Notes: a model not told the origin generated them from the letters alone. A stretch of 34,916 nucleotides of DNA from Solobacterium sp. (GCA_024696355.1 JAILGV010000071.1:1-34916); one strand, 5' to 3'; positions 24,532 through 32,593 are shown, counted from the stretch's first letter. Program-made: numbers and translations.

Positions 24532-25407
24532 TTACAGATCGAACATGCTGATCTGATCATATTGCGAAGGAAATTCCTGCATGTACGCAAAGCATTCCTG
24601 CGGCGTGCAGAGAATCTGATTCTTCCGGCAGATATCCTTAAGCAGCTTCATCAGCCCTGCCGCATCCGGACTGTTCACCTCATAGGAGTTTCCGTACCGT
24701 GCAATATATTTCTCCTTCATTCCCGGGAAATATCTGTCAAGGGCAGCGTAATAATACTCCCTGTTTCCTTCACGCAGTGTCATCCCCATACCGAAGCAGA
24801 CGATCCCCTTCACTCCCGTGCGCACGCAGGCTTCGGCGATGCCTCTGATATTTTCCTCAGTGTCATTGATGAACGGCAGAACCGGCGTCAGCCAGACTAT
24901 GCAGGGAATTCCCCGCTTCTGCATTTCCGCCAGCACTTCTATTCTTCTGCCTGTCGGACAGACACCCGGTTCAATGATCCGGCACAGCCTGTCGTCATAT
25001 GTCGTAAGTGTCATCTGTACGACGCATCTGGTCTTCCGGTTGATCTCGTCCAGCAGATCGATATCCTCCAGAATCCGGTCTGATTTTGTCAGTACGGATG
25101 CTCCGAAACCGTATTTCAGAATGATCTGAAGACTTTTTCTTGTCAGACGCAGTTCTTCCTCACAGTGCATATACGGATCTGACATGGACCCGGTTCCGAT
25201 CATGCACTTTTTCCGTTTTGATTTCAGTGCCGTTTCCAGCAGCTGAGGCGCGTTGATCTTTACCTCTATATCCTCAAAGGGATGTTTGAACTGATAGCAG
25301 AGGCTTCTGCTGTCGCAGTAGATGCATCCGTGCGAACAGCCCCGGTAGATATTCATTCCGTTACCGCCGCTGCTTGTCAGTATTCCTTTTGCCTGTACAA
25401 AATGCAT
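24532..25407 (-). CDS. Radical SAM protein, SPL (spore photoproduct lyase-related) family
   Basis: A 291-residue radical SAM enzyme. The [4Fe-4S] motif is C24-x3-C28-x2-C31 (GCSHGCIYC), preceded by GMNIYRGC. The segments IGTGSMSDPYMHCEEE and VLTKSDRILED, and PGVCPTGRRIEVLAEMQKRGIPCIVWLTPVLPFINDTEENI, are typical of the Rv2578c/SPL-like group rather than of true spore photoproduct lyase, which is longer and has a catalytic Cys near its C-terminus. Substrate unknown. AGGA lies upstream of the ATG and the Gfo/Idh/MocA gene ends 13 nt before it, so the two are co-transcribed. It is the last gene of the long minus-strand block. Confidence 0.88.
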   Translation of the reverse strand: MHFVQAKGILTSSGGNGMNIYRGCSHGCIYCDSRSLCYQFKHPFEDIEVKINAPQLLETALKSKRKKCMIGTGSMSDPYMHCEEELRLTRKSLQIILKYGFGASVLTKSDRILEDIDLLDEINRKTRCVVQMTLTTYDDRLCRIIEPGVCPTGRRIEVLAEMQKRGIPCIVWLTPVLPFINDTEENIRGIAEACVRTGVKGIVCFGMGMTLREGNREYYYAALDRYFPGMKEKYIARYGNSYEVNSPDAAGLMKLLKDICRKNQILCTPQECFAYMQEFPSQYDQISMFDL

Positions 25408-25420
25408 GTTTTTTCCTGTC

Positions 25421-26389
25421 TCAGTTTCCGGTCATTCCGCTTTGAATTACATCAAGAATCTCTGCTGTCCTTACGGATGCCTCAGGTGTCATTTTTTCAT
25501 TGGAAGTTCTGCCGTTTTTCAGACTGTCCGCAAATGCACTGATCTCCCCGTAAAAATCATCGACTTCATACGGAATTTCATAGTATTCCGTCTTTTGCCC
25601 GCTGATCTGCACTTCAAATTTCACCGGCCTGTGCAGTTCATGAACAATGATTGTTCCCCTGCTTCCTCTCAGTACGGCGTTCCTTTCTTTTTTCCTGTCA
25701 AACGCACATTCAAGCCGCGCACTGACGGAACCGAACTGAAGCAGTGCGTCCGTATAGTAATTTACACCGTTTCTGAATACACTCTGCACGTCTTTCAGTT
25801 CCGGCCTTCCGCTGCAGAACTGTTCCAGCCATGATGCGCAGTAGCATCCGCAGTCCAGAAGAACACCGCCCTGCGCCGGGTCCGTATGATATGTGCCGGA
25901 TGTTCCGGTGCCGTTAAACGGCATCTCATTGCATAAAGAAGTGCTGATTTCCCTGATTTCCCCGATTCGTTCCGCATGGAAAAGGATCTTTTCCATCGCC
26001 GGAACAAACCGCGGCTTCATCGCTTCCATGAACAGGATATTTCTTTCAGAAGATACTTCTGCGATTTCCCGCATCTCCTGTGCATTCATGGCTGCCGGCT
26101 TCTCACACAGCACCGCTTTTCCTGCATTCATTGCCCTGACTGCCCATTCCCTGTGCATGCCGTGCGGCAGTGCCAGATAGACAGCGTCAATGTCTCTGTC
26201 GGCGAGCAGCGCATCATGCCCGACATATCTTCTTCCGACATGAAATTCATCCGCAAAACGGCTGATCTTTTCCGGATTCCTTCCGCTGGCCGCAGTCAGC
26301 ACACAGTCACCGGAGGCAGACAGGCTTTTTGCAAAACGATATGCAATTTTTCCTGCACCCAGAACCGCAAACCTGATTTTCTTCTCCAT
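25421..26389 (-). CDS. Gfo/Idh/MocA family oxidoreductase
   Basis: NAD(P)-dependent sugar or polyol dehydrogenase-like protein of 322 residues. The Rossmann motif is VLGAGKIAYRFA (9-20), the classic CEKPAA motif is at 95-100 with the catalytic-site Lys 97, and the middle YHTDPAQGGVLLDCGCY block contains the usual G-G-x-L-x-D-x-G substrate loop (final H replaced by C-Y). The C-terminal beta-sheet domain follows. Related proteins include trans-1,2-dihydrobenzene-1,2-diol dehydrogenase-like enzymes. The substrate cannot be told. GGGAGAACAGT precedes the ATG. It lies 71 nt downstream of the esterase gene. Confidence 0.88.
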   Translation of the reverse strand: MEKKIRFAVLGAGKIAYRFAKSLSASGDCVLTAASGRNPEKISRFADEFHVGRRYVGHDALLADRDIDAVYLALPHGMHREWAVRAMNAGKAVLCEKPAAMNAQEMREIAEVSSERNILFMEAMKPRFVPAMEKILFHAERIGEIREISTSLCNEMPFNGTGTSGTYHTDPAQGGVLLDCGCYCASWLEQFCSGRPELKDVQSVFRNGVNYYTDALLQFGSVSARLECAFDRKKERNAVLRGSRGTIIVHELHRPVKFEVQISGQKTEYYEIPYEVDDFYGEISAFADSLKNGRTSNEKMTPEASVRTAEILDVIQSGMTGN

Positions 26390-26460
26390 ACTGTTCTCCC
26401 GGCGGACGAAGCTGTCCGCATATACAAAACAGGAACTCAGTCCTGTTTCTTTTTCTGTAC

Positions 26461-27234
26461 TCAGCTTTCCCAGAGAAAATGCATAAATGCCGGTATCTGT
26501 TTTTCCCAGTCTTCCTCGCAGTGCCTGCCGCCAACCTGGCAGTACAGCATCGGAAGCGCACCGTGTCTGTTCAGCTTGTTGAAAACCGCCTTGTTTCTGC
26601 GGTAGGTGTAACTGTTATGGTCATCTCCCTCGGGATCGATGATGCCTCTTGCCTCTATTGTTCCCCAGGAAAGAAATACTCTTGTATCCGGACTGATCTC
26701 TGACTCATCGAGGTCCTTCATGATTCCCGAAGGGCAGAACCCGATGGAAGAAGACAGACAGGCGGCTTTGGAGAACCATCTGTTGTATCTTGCGGCAGCG
26801 TATACGGACATCAGTCCGCCCATGCTGGAGCCGCCGATTCCCGTACATTCCCTGAAGGGCATTGTCCGGTAATTTGAATCAATGTACGGCTTGATGTCAT
26901 TGACGATCCACTGCATCGTCAGATCTCCCATCGGCGTAAATTTCTGTCTCCATGCACTGTGGGGCAGATATTCATCCATCCGTTCATGTCCCGTATGTGA
27001 GCATTCCATGCCGACAATAATCATTTTTTTCCACCACGAATCCAGATACGTCTTCAGCCCCCAGCTTCTGCCGTAGGTTGCATCTTCATCATAAAACAGA
27101 TTATGTCCGTCAAAGAAATACATGACCGGATACCGTTCGTCACTGTCGTCATAACCGTCGGGAAGATAAATATGAAGTCTGCGCACGCTTCCGCGCGGCG
27201 GATAGAAAAAGTCTGTTTTTACTATATATGACAT
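26461..27234 (-). CDS. Alpha/beta-hydrolase esterase (esterase D/PF00756 type)
   Basis: A 257-residue cytosolic esterase. It starts with the family pattern RRLHIYLPDGYDD and PVMYFFDGHNLF (18-47), has the nucleophile elbow G-S-S-M-G with Ser 137, and a C-terminal VGGRHCEEDWEKQIP with the probable catalytic His 238. The acidic residue is probably in the FLSWGTIEARGIIDPEGDDH segment. Close relatives include putative S-formylglutathione hydrolase-like and siderophore/xylan esterases, but no glutathione pathway is visible here. The ATG follows the PrsW stop by 3 nt without a Shine-Dalgarno sequence, so translation probably depends on coupling. Confidence 0.88.
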   Translation of the reverse strand: MSYIVKTDFFYPPRGSVRRLHIYLPDGYDDSDERYPVMYFFDGHNLFYDEDATYGRSWGLKTYLDSWWKKMIIVGMECSHTGHERMDEYLPHSAWRQKFTPMGDLTMQWIVNDIKPYIDSNYRTMPFRECTGIGGSSMGGLMSVYAAARYNRWFSKAACLSSSIGFCPSGIMKDLDESEISPDTRVFLSWGTIEARGIIDPEGDDHNSYTYRRNKAVFNKLNRHGALPMLYCQVGGRHCEEDWEKQIPAFMHFLWES

Positions 27235-27237
27235 AAT

Positions 27238-27963
27238 TTAAAATATCCGCTGATCTGTTATTGATTCATTCTGTATCAGTCTTGTCACGAGCCGGTACAT
27301 GACTGCCACAAATACCATAAACAGCAGGCTCGCTGCAAGCGAACCGATCATTGCACAGGCATCGTAGAACGCATGCAGGAAAACAGCTGTGCCGTAGGCC
27401 AACCGCATATTCTCCCTGCGCTTGTCATCCATCCCGTAGACATCACACATTTTTGCCCTGCCGTAAAAAGCTCCCATAAATACGGCAAATGCCATGTGTG
27501 CGGGAACAGCAAGCAGAGCCCTCTGCGCCGCAACACCAAGACCGTAGGCCATTACATAATGAATATTCTCATATGCCGCAAAACCGAGAGACACCGTAAC
27601 CGCATATACAATGCCGTCAAATCTGAAGTTGAAGTTCGGGTTGCGCCAGACAGCCTTATGAAGGAAAAACATCTTGCAGCCCTCTTCAATCAGACCGACT
27701 TCCAGGGCAACAAAGATGGCATAGAACACTTCACTTCTGATCCTCATAGCCGGAAGTATATAATTTTCCATCATCGACTCAAGAATCAGTGCGGGAAGCG
27801 TGGAAAAAACACCGAGAAAAACAAGTCTGATCAAAAGGCCGGCAGGCTCCTTGTCTGCTTTGTCCTTGCCGTAGATATATTTCATCAGAAATACTGCAGG
27901 CAGAACTGCCGCAGCAAGCAGGATGATTGTTTCAACAAGATTACTGTGAAATCCTTTGATCAT
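27238..27963 (-). CDS. PrsW-family intramembrane metalloprotease
   Basis: A 241-residue multi-pass membrane protein. Family motifs are present: EEGCK with E93, E94 and K97, FDGIVYA then GFAAYEN (127-133), PAHMAFAVFMGAFYG with His 156, and LHAFYDA with His 197 and Asp 201. In Bacillus subtilis PrsW makes the first cut in anti-sigma factor RsiW. No anti-sigma or ECF sigma gene is visible in this window, so the target is unknown; many PrsW homologues belong to the wider CPBP/PrsW clan and do other jobs. AAAGGA lies 10 nt before the ATG. The gene follows rsmI after 14 nt. Confidence 0.88.
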   Translation of the reverse strand: MIKGFHSNLVETIILLAAAVLPAVFLMKYIYGKDKADKEPAGLLIRLVFLGVFSTLPALILESMMENYILPAMRIRSEVFYAIFVALEVGLIEEGCKMFFLHKAVWRNPNFNFRFDGIVYAVTVSLGFAAYENIHYVMAYGLGVAAQRALLAVPAHMAFAVFMGAFYGRAKMCDVYGMDDKRRENMRLAYGTAVFLHAFYDACAMIGSLAASLLFMVFVAVMYRLVTRLIQNESITDQRIF

Positions 27964-27977
27964 AAACTGTTTCCTTT

Positions 27978-28832
27978 CTAACAGCTTCCCTGATGGACAA
28001 GTTCATAAATTCTGTTTTTGGAAATTCCTGTTTTTCTGGCAACTTCTTTGACCGCTTCGCTCTTGGACATGCCGAGCTCTACATTTTCATTGACCATGCT
28101 GATCAGAGTGCCGTAGTCAATATCCTTGGAGTAATCATCTCTGCAGCCATCCACCACAACGACAATTTCTCCCTTGAGGGTATCGGAGACTTCCAGAATT
28201 TCCTTCAGTGTTCCCCTGATAAATTCCTCATGAATTTTGGTGATTTCCCTGGCAAGGCAGCATCTTCTGTCACCCAGTATTTCAAGACAGTCCTTCAGCA
28301 TTCTGGAAATCCGGTGCGGGGCTTCATAAAAAACCATGGTCATCGGATAATTCCGGTATTCCTTCAGTTTTCTTTTTCTGTCTCCCTCCGACTGAGGCAG
28401 GAAACCGACAAAGATAAACGGCTGGGCAATCAGTCCGCTGGCAACCAGAGCATTCAGTACTGCCGAACAGCCCGAAAGCGGAACCACATTAAAACCCATC
28501 GCAGACGCCTCTGTGACAACACGCTGTCCCGGATCATTGATCAGCGGATATCCCGCATCACTGATCAGGGCAACATTCTGGCCCTGCGAAAGCAGATTGA
28601 CGATCCCCTTGGCGCTGCTGTCCTCATTAAAGTTCTGATAGGCAATCAGTCTTTTTTTGATGCCGAAATGCTTCAGCAGCTGTCCGCTTGTGCGTGTATC
28701 CTCGCACGCAATCACATCCACGGCATTCAGTACGTCCACGGCACGCTGTGTCATTTCCGAAAGATTCCCTATGGGCGTAGGCACAAGGTACAGGGTCGGT
28801 TTTTCATTTTCAAAGCTTTTCTGGCGGTTCAC
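27978..28832 (-). CDS. rsmI: 16S rRNA (cytidine(1402)-2'-O)-methyltransferase RsmI
   Basis: SAM-dependent tetrapyrrole-methylase-fold enzyme that methylates the ribose of C1402 in the 16S rRNA decoding centre. Length (284) is standard. Motifs: LYLVPTPIGNLSEMTQRA near 14-31, IACEDTRTSGQLLKHFGI, LISDAGYPLINDPGQ near 88-102, PLSGCSAVLNALVASGL and FVGFLPQ. The C-terminal helix-turn-helix-like end GISKNRIYELV is also typical. The start codon is GTG at 28832, overlapping the ricT stop as GTGA and preceded by GAGG 7 nt upstream. Its location downstream of tmk-holB-ricT is conserved in Firmicutes. Confidence 0.95.
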   Translation of the reverse strand: MNRQKSFENEKPTLYLVPTPIGNLSEMTQRAVDVLNAVDVIACEDTRTSGQLLKHFGIKKRLIAYQNFNEDSSAKGIVNLLSQGQNVALISDAGYPLINDPGQRVVTEASAMGFNVVPLSGCSAVLNALVASGLIAQPFIFVGFLPQSEGDRKRKLKEYRNYPMTMVFYEAPHRISRMLKDCLEILGDRRCCLAREITKIHEEFIRGTLKEILEVSDTLKGEIVVVVDGCRDDYSKDIDYGTLISMVNENVELGMSKSEAVKEVARKTGISKNRIYELVHQGSC

Positions 28833-30118
28833 TTCTTTTCCTCTTTCGCTTCCATTTCCCTGGTCTTCGACGACTTGAAGCTTCTGACCGTCACATTCGG
28901 ATTTTTGGTATCAATCTTGTTCGGTCTTCTTACATTCTGCCTGCGCCTGTCATCGTTTTTGACATTCTTTCTGCCGGCATCCTTATTCTGCGGACGGGAA
29001 GCAGCCGCTTCCTTCGGTTTGGGAGCCGGTGCTTCGGCAGGCTTCTTTGTAAAGTGCCTTGTTTCTGTCTTCGGTTTCTGAACAGGACGTTCCGTTCTCT
29101 GCGTTGTATCCTTGGACTCGGCAGAGATTCCTCTGGTCTTTTCCGAATCTGTTGCCCTGAAGTCCGCAGGTGCGCTGTCCGTCTTATGAATGCCGGGAGC
29201 GGTATTCTTCTGCGCTGTTCTGGGCTGCTTTTTGGCAATGGTTACACCTTTGCGGACAACGGCATTGTTCTTCAGTTCATCAATCGTGATAACCTGGAAT
29301 GTTTCACTGTTTTCAAGGCGCGCTTCATTGGTCATGACATTCATCGATGTCACACGGTAGAAGGCTCCGTCGTATTCAACGTGGGCTCCCATTTTGGGCA
29401 GGCCTTCCGTCAGTATCTTGTAATTGTCATTCTCATACTTCAGGCAGCACATCAGTTTTCCGCACATGCCCGACAGTTTTTCCGTATTCAGCGCAAGCAG
29501 CTGATTCTTTGCCATATTAATGGAAATTACATCCATATGTGTCTTGAATCTGGAACAGCAGCATTCCATTCCGCACATGCCGATGCCGCCGACCATCTTT
29601 GCCTTGTCGCGCTCACCGATCTGGCGCAGTTCAATCCGGCAGTGGAGCCTGGATCCGAGCCTTTTCAGCAGTTCACGGAAGTCTACGCGCTGTTCTGCCT
29701 GATAGACAAACAGCACCTTGGAACGGTCCAGCATATACTCTGCCGTCAGAAGATGCATTTCGAGCTGCAGTGCTGCGATCTCCTCCTGACATACCGCAAA
29801 TGCCTGTTTGGAGTATTCAAAATTCTCCTGATAATTCCTACGGTCGTTTTCATCCGCAATCCTGAGCACCGGCTTCAGCGGCAGATGCAGGGGATGCAGG
29901 GAAGAATCCGTACTTCCGACCTGACATATTCCGAGTTCCACACCCTGTGATGTTTCCACAACCACTGATTCACCCTGTTTGATATCCGGCATGAATGTGC
30001 CGAATGAGTAAGCCCGGTTTGAGTTATGAAACTTCACGCACACAGTGTACGGATAATGTATTTCCGGTTCCTGCTCTTCCTTTTTTTCAACTGTATCTTC
30101 ATTTAATACTTCAGTCAT
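28829..30118 (-). CDS. ricT: PSP1-domain protein RicT (YaaT), with long basic C-terminal tail
   Basis: RicT is part of the Y-complex (RicA-RicF-RicT), an iron-sulfur-containing factor that promotes RNase Y mRNA processing and, in spore formers, phosphorelay activity. The PSP1 domain covers about 22-290 of 429 residues, with the cluster cysteines C182, C186-C188 (MCGMECCCSR) and C219, C224, C225 (MCGKLMCC). Residues about 296-429 form an extra tail very rich in Lys, Arg, Pro, Thr and Ala (for example KKPAEAPAPKPKEAAASRP), absent from the about 275-residue Bacillus protein and probably disordered. An ATG four codons upstream lacks a ribosome binding site; the chosen ATG has GAGGAG about 4 nt away and overlaps the holB end by 8 nt. 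Confidence 0.92.
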   Translation of the reverse strand: MTEVLNEDTVEKKEEQEPEIHYPYTVCVKFHNSNRAYSFGTFMPDIKQGESVVVETSQGVELGICQVGSTDSSLHPLHLPLKPVLRIADENDRRNYQENFEYSKQAFAVCQEEIAALQLEMHLLTAEYMLDRSKVLFVYQAEQRVDFRELLKRLGSRLHCRIELRQIGERDKAKMVGGIGMCGMECCCSRFKTHMDVISINMAKNQLLALNTEKLSGMCGKLMCCLKYENDNYKILTEGLPKMGAHVEYDGAFYRVTSMNVMTNEARLENSETFQVITIDELKNNAVVRKGVTIAKKQPRTAQKNTAPGIHKTDSAPADFRATDSEKTRGISAESKDTTQRTERPVQKPKTETRHFTKKPAEAPAPKPKEAAASRPQNKDAGRKNVKNDDRRRQNVRRPNKIDTKNPNVTVRSFKSSKTREMEAKEEKK

Positions 30119-31268
30119 AAATCTCCTCAATTCTGAACAGAGCCTGTGCGAGCAGAAGCGTCAGGTCATTGTTTCTGTTTACAAGATCCCTTTCCTCTGC
30201 TGCAATTTTCAGTATCTGTCCGTATATTTCCCGGGAATTTTCCCGTTTTGATGCTGATAATACAGCATTATGATACCATGACGGACCCTGATCGTCACAT
30301 GTGATGACATCCCTGCAGAAGCCCATCAGAAGAGTGAAAAAAGCATTCAGAATGTCAAGATTGACATCTCTTGCCTCCGAAGCTTTAACACTTTCCGCAG
30401 ATTCCTCCTGCGCTCTTGATGCCCTGGCACGGTAGCGCACATCATAGTCCGTCAGAAGAAGCCTGCGGTCTTCGCCGATATCCAGGAACTGCTTCAGCAT
30501 CTTTTTCCCCGTCTGATACGGAATTGACGCCGCAGTATCTGCCATGGATCCGGACCCTGCCATCATTCCGGAAAGGAAATATGCATCCTCGCTGTCGATT
30601 CCCTCTGCCAGAGCACGCTCCATGAAAACATGCTTCGGGAGCGGTCTGAACGGAATCAGAACACAGCGTGAGCGGACCGTCGGAAGAATTCCCTCAAGAT
30701 TGTCTGCGGTCAGAATCGCGTATACTCCGTCCGCCGGTTCCTCAAGGAACTTCAGAAGGCTGTTCATCGCTGATTCGGAAGAATTTTCCGCGTGGTCAAT
30801 AATATAGACCCTGCGCCCGTTTCCCTCCAGAGCTGTTTTGGAAAAACGCGTCTGAATAAGATCGACTTCTTCTTTGAAAATCTGCTTCTTGCGGTATCCG
30901 TCAAGAAAGATCAGGTCGGCGTGCTCTCCGTCCGCGGTACGCTGTACGATTTTTTCATCCCGTCCGGACAGTCTGCTTTCATCAGCCAGACCGTCTGCTT
31001 CAAAACACAGAAGGCTCTCTGCCAGCAGAAACGCCATTTCCTTTTTCATGGAGTTTCTCGGACCGTGGAAAAGACAGGCATGGGATATTCTGCCTGTTTT
31101 TAATGCATGATCAAGCGCAGAAAAAGCAGTCGGCTGATATTCTTTCAGAAGCCGTCTGTCATTCAGGCGCTTTTCTTTTTTCAGCTGCCGGAGATGATCC
31201 AGTTTGTGATCTTCCTCGATCTGCTGTTTTTCTTTTGCGGTGAGCTTAAACTTTCTGCTTTCGGCCAT
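30111..31268 (-). CDS. holB: DNA polymerase III subunit delta' (HolB), divergent
   Basis: Clamp-loader subunit of 385 residues. The core pattern is clear: FSALDHALKTGRISHACLFHGP near 53-74, VDLIQTRFSKTALEGNGRRVYIIDHAENSSESAMNSLLKFLEEPADGVYAIL, and the TVRSRC motif of delta'/gamma proteins. Three features are unusual. A charged Lys/Glu/Arg-rich extension of roughly 50 residues precedes the core. The P-loop is replaced by GPRNSMKKE, so ATP binding is doubtful. Only one Cys remains where the zinc module normally has four. AAAGGA is 7 nt before the ATG, which lies inside the end of tmk (23-nt overlap). The tmk-holB-ricT order supports the identity. Confidence 0.88.
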   Translation of the reverse strand: MAESRKFKLTAKEKQQIEEDHKLDHLRQLKKEKRLNDRRLLKEYQPTAFSALDHALKTGRISHACLFHGPRNSMKKEMAFLLAESLLCFEADGLADESRLSGRDEKIVQRTADGEHADLIFLDGYRKKQIFKEEVDLIQTRFSKTALEGNGRRVYIIDHAENSSESAMNSLLKFLEEPADGVYAILTADNLEGILPTVRSRCVLIPFRPLPKHVFMERALAEGIDSEDAYFLSGMMAGSGSMADTAASIPYQTGKKMLKQFLDIGEDRRLLLTDYDVRYRARASRAQEESAESVKASEARDVNLDILNAFFTLLMGFCRDVITCDDQGPSWYHNAVLSASKRENSREIYGQILKIAAEERDLVNRNNDLTLLLAQALFRIEEIYD

Positions 31269-31890
31269 CCAGGAGTCCTTTCACTGCACGGTATGCATCT
31301 TCCGTCACATCTTCTTTCGGCCTGGAAGCGTCTATGATGATCATCCTGTCCCTGTACATTTCGATTACAGTTCTGTATCCGTTAAATACATCCTGATGGA
31401 AACTCAGCTTTTCCTGATCCAGCCTGTCCAGATATGTCCGGTTCGCGCTGATTCTGGAAAGTCCGGTTTCCGCATCAATATCCAGATAGATCGTTTTATC
31501 CGGCATATGTGATTCAATCGCAAACTGATTGATATCATATACTTCCTGTATGCCGATATGTCTTCCGCATCCCTGATATGCAAGCGAACTGTCTATGAAA
31601 CGGTCGGATATAACCGTCGTTCCGGCTTCGAGCGCAGGCAGTACGATTTCCGTGAGATGCTGGCGGCGGCTTGCCGCATACAGCAGTGCTTCCGTTCTGC
31701 TGTCCATTGCCGTATTCTCCGGGTTCAGAATAACACTGCGGATCTGTTCCGCAATTGCGCTTCCTCCGGGTTCTCTTGTATAGCGGACATTATAGCCCTC
31801 TTCCTGCAGTCTTCTGCATACAGCCGTGGATACGGTAGTCTTTCCGCTTCCGTCCGGTCCTTCAAATGTGATAAATAATCCTTTTTCCAT
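31246..31890 (-). CDS. tmk: Thymidylate kinase
   Basis: Phosphorylates dTMP to dTDP. At 214 residues the length is standard. The P-loop is FEGPDGSGKTT (9-19), followed by the TREPGGS motif (39-45), the DRFIDSSLAYQG motif near 93-104 and a lid segment with several Arg (RISANRTYLDRLDQE). An open frame extends 17 codons upstream, but those residues are outside the conserved domain and have no ribosome binding site; MEKGLFITFEGPDG is the family start. The chosen ATG also lacks a Shine-Dalgarno sequence: a TATAAT box ends 6 nt before it, which predicts a leaderless mRNA. First gene of the tmk-holB-ricT-rsmI operon. Confidence 0.93.
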   Translation of the reverse strand: MEKGLFITFEGPDGSGKTTVSTAVCRRLQEEGYNVRYTREPGGSAIAEQIRSVILNPENTAMDSRTEALLYAASRRQHLTEIVLPALEAGTTVISDRFIDSSLAYQGCGRHIGIQEVYDINQFAIESHMPDKTIYLDIDAETGLSRISANRTYLDRLDQEKLSFHQDVFNGYRTVIEMYRDRMIIIDASRPKEDVTEDAYRAVKGLLDGRKQKV

Positions 31891-31896
31891 ACGCGA

Positions 31897-31905
31897 ATTA
31901 TAGCA
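31897..31905 (-). promoter_or_regulatory. Extended -10 placed for a leaderless tmk transcript
   Basis: Minus-strand TGCTATAAT: TG, one base, then a perfect TATAAT (31897-31902). Exactly 6 nt (TCGCGT) separate it from the ATG at 31890, so the first transcribed base should be at or beside the start codon. No good -35 is needed with the extended -10. The arrangement matches that at addB. Confidence 0.6.
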
Positions 31906-31927
31906 CGTTAAGTAATATAAAGAACAA

Positions 31928-31957
31928 TTGACATACAGCATGCCGAAACCGCATATT
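31928..31957 (+). promoter_or_regulatory. Likely promoter of the plus-strand GNAT gene
   Basis: Consensus -35 TTGACA (31928-31933), 18-nt spacer, -10 CATATT (31952-31957). It would give a leader of about 78 nt before the ATG at 32042. It is divergent from the tmk promoter, whose -10 lies 25 nt away, so the two may interfere. Confidence 0.5.
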
Positions 31958-32041
31958 TATGATTTTGTACAGTCAAAACGCGTCAGATTATTTCTTTTTT
32001 TCATGTACGCATGTAATAATAAAGACGAGGAGGAGACATAT

Positions 32042-32500
32042 ATGCCGATTCTCATTAAACCTGAACTGATTGAACTGGATTACAGACGCAGACTGCACGG
32101 TCATCTGCCGACGATGAAATTCGCACACGGAACCGAAAACTTTCCGAACGAACAGTGGAAGCAGTTTTACAAAAACACCGTAAACGCTGATCCCGGGGAA
32201 ACTGTTTACCGGCTGGTTTTCTGCGAGGAATGTGCTGAATATGTAGGCGAGGCAGGCTATCATTTTGATCATTCCGAAAATAAGCATATGCTTGATCTTA
32301 TTATCGGTTTTGACAAAAGATCCGAAGGATACGGCAACGCTGCCCTGAAGCTGCTTGAAGATGAAGCAGTTTCCAATCATGTCAGCTGCCTGTATACAAG
32401 GATTCTGAAAGATAATCCGGCATATACATTTCTGACAAAACGGGGATTCACCGAAGTGTCGGAAACCGATGATGATCTTCTGTTAATGAAACAGCTCTAG
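32042..32500 (+). CDS. GNAT-family N-acetyltransferase, 152 residues
   Basis: Single-domain acetyltransferase. The acetyl-CoA site is seen in LIIGFDKRSEGYGNAALKLLEDEA near 93-116 (R-S-E-G-Y-G motif), and the last part TRILKDNPAYTFLTKRGFTEVSE is the usual N-P-A-x-x-x-F-x-x-x-G-F ending. The central strand EYVGEAGYHFDH also fits. Substrate unknown. The frame is open upstream to 31928, but GAGGAGGAG about 8 nt before the ATG at 32042 and the loss of similarity upstream fix the start. It is a single-gene unit with its own promoter and terminator. Confidence 0.85.
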   Translation: MPILIKPELIELDYRRRLHGHLPTMKFAHGTENFPNEQWKQFYKNTVNADPGETVYRLVFCEECAEYVGEAGYHFDHSENKHMLDLIIGFDKRSEGYGNAALKLLEDEAVSNHVSCLYTRILKDNPAYTFLTKRGFTEVSETDDDLLLMKQL

Positions 32501-32518
32501 GCCGCAAGGCCTTTTTTA
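32499..32518 (+). terminator. Intrinsic terminator overlapping the GNAT stop codon
   Basis: AGGCC/GGCCT 5-bp stem with a GCAA tetraloop, followed by TTTTTTATT. The first two stem bases belong to the TAG stop codon of the GNAT gene. Confidence 0.75.
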
Positions 32519-32540
32519 TTTATCTGTATCCTCTGCATAA

Positions 32541-32570
32541 TTTAAAAACCCGGAACGTATGTTTTCCGGG
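32541..32570 (-). terminator. Intrinsic terminator of the ADP-ribosylglycohydrolase gene
   Basis: On the minus strand a 7-bp stem CCCGGAA/TTCCGGG with an 8-nt loop (32549-32570) is followed by TTTTTAAA. Confidence 0.8.
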
Positions 32571-32593
32571 CTGTATTCATATTGTATGTTTTC

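Noticed and set aside
24532-25407. True spore photoproduct lyase, which would suggest a spore former.
   Set aside because: The protein is shorter and its motifs fit the general SPL-like radical SAM group; with the non-sporulation-specific WhiA and RicT this says nothing firm about sporulation.
27993-29081. Open frame of 362 codons on the plus strand.
   Set aside because: Antisense to rsmI and the start of the ricT tail region; low-complexity Phe/Ser/Leu translation, no ribosome binding site.
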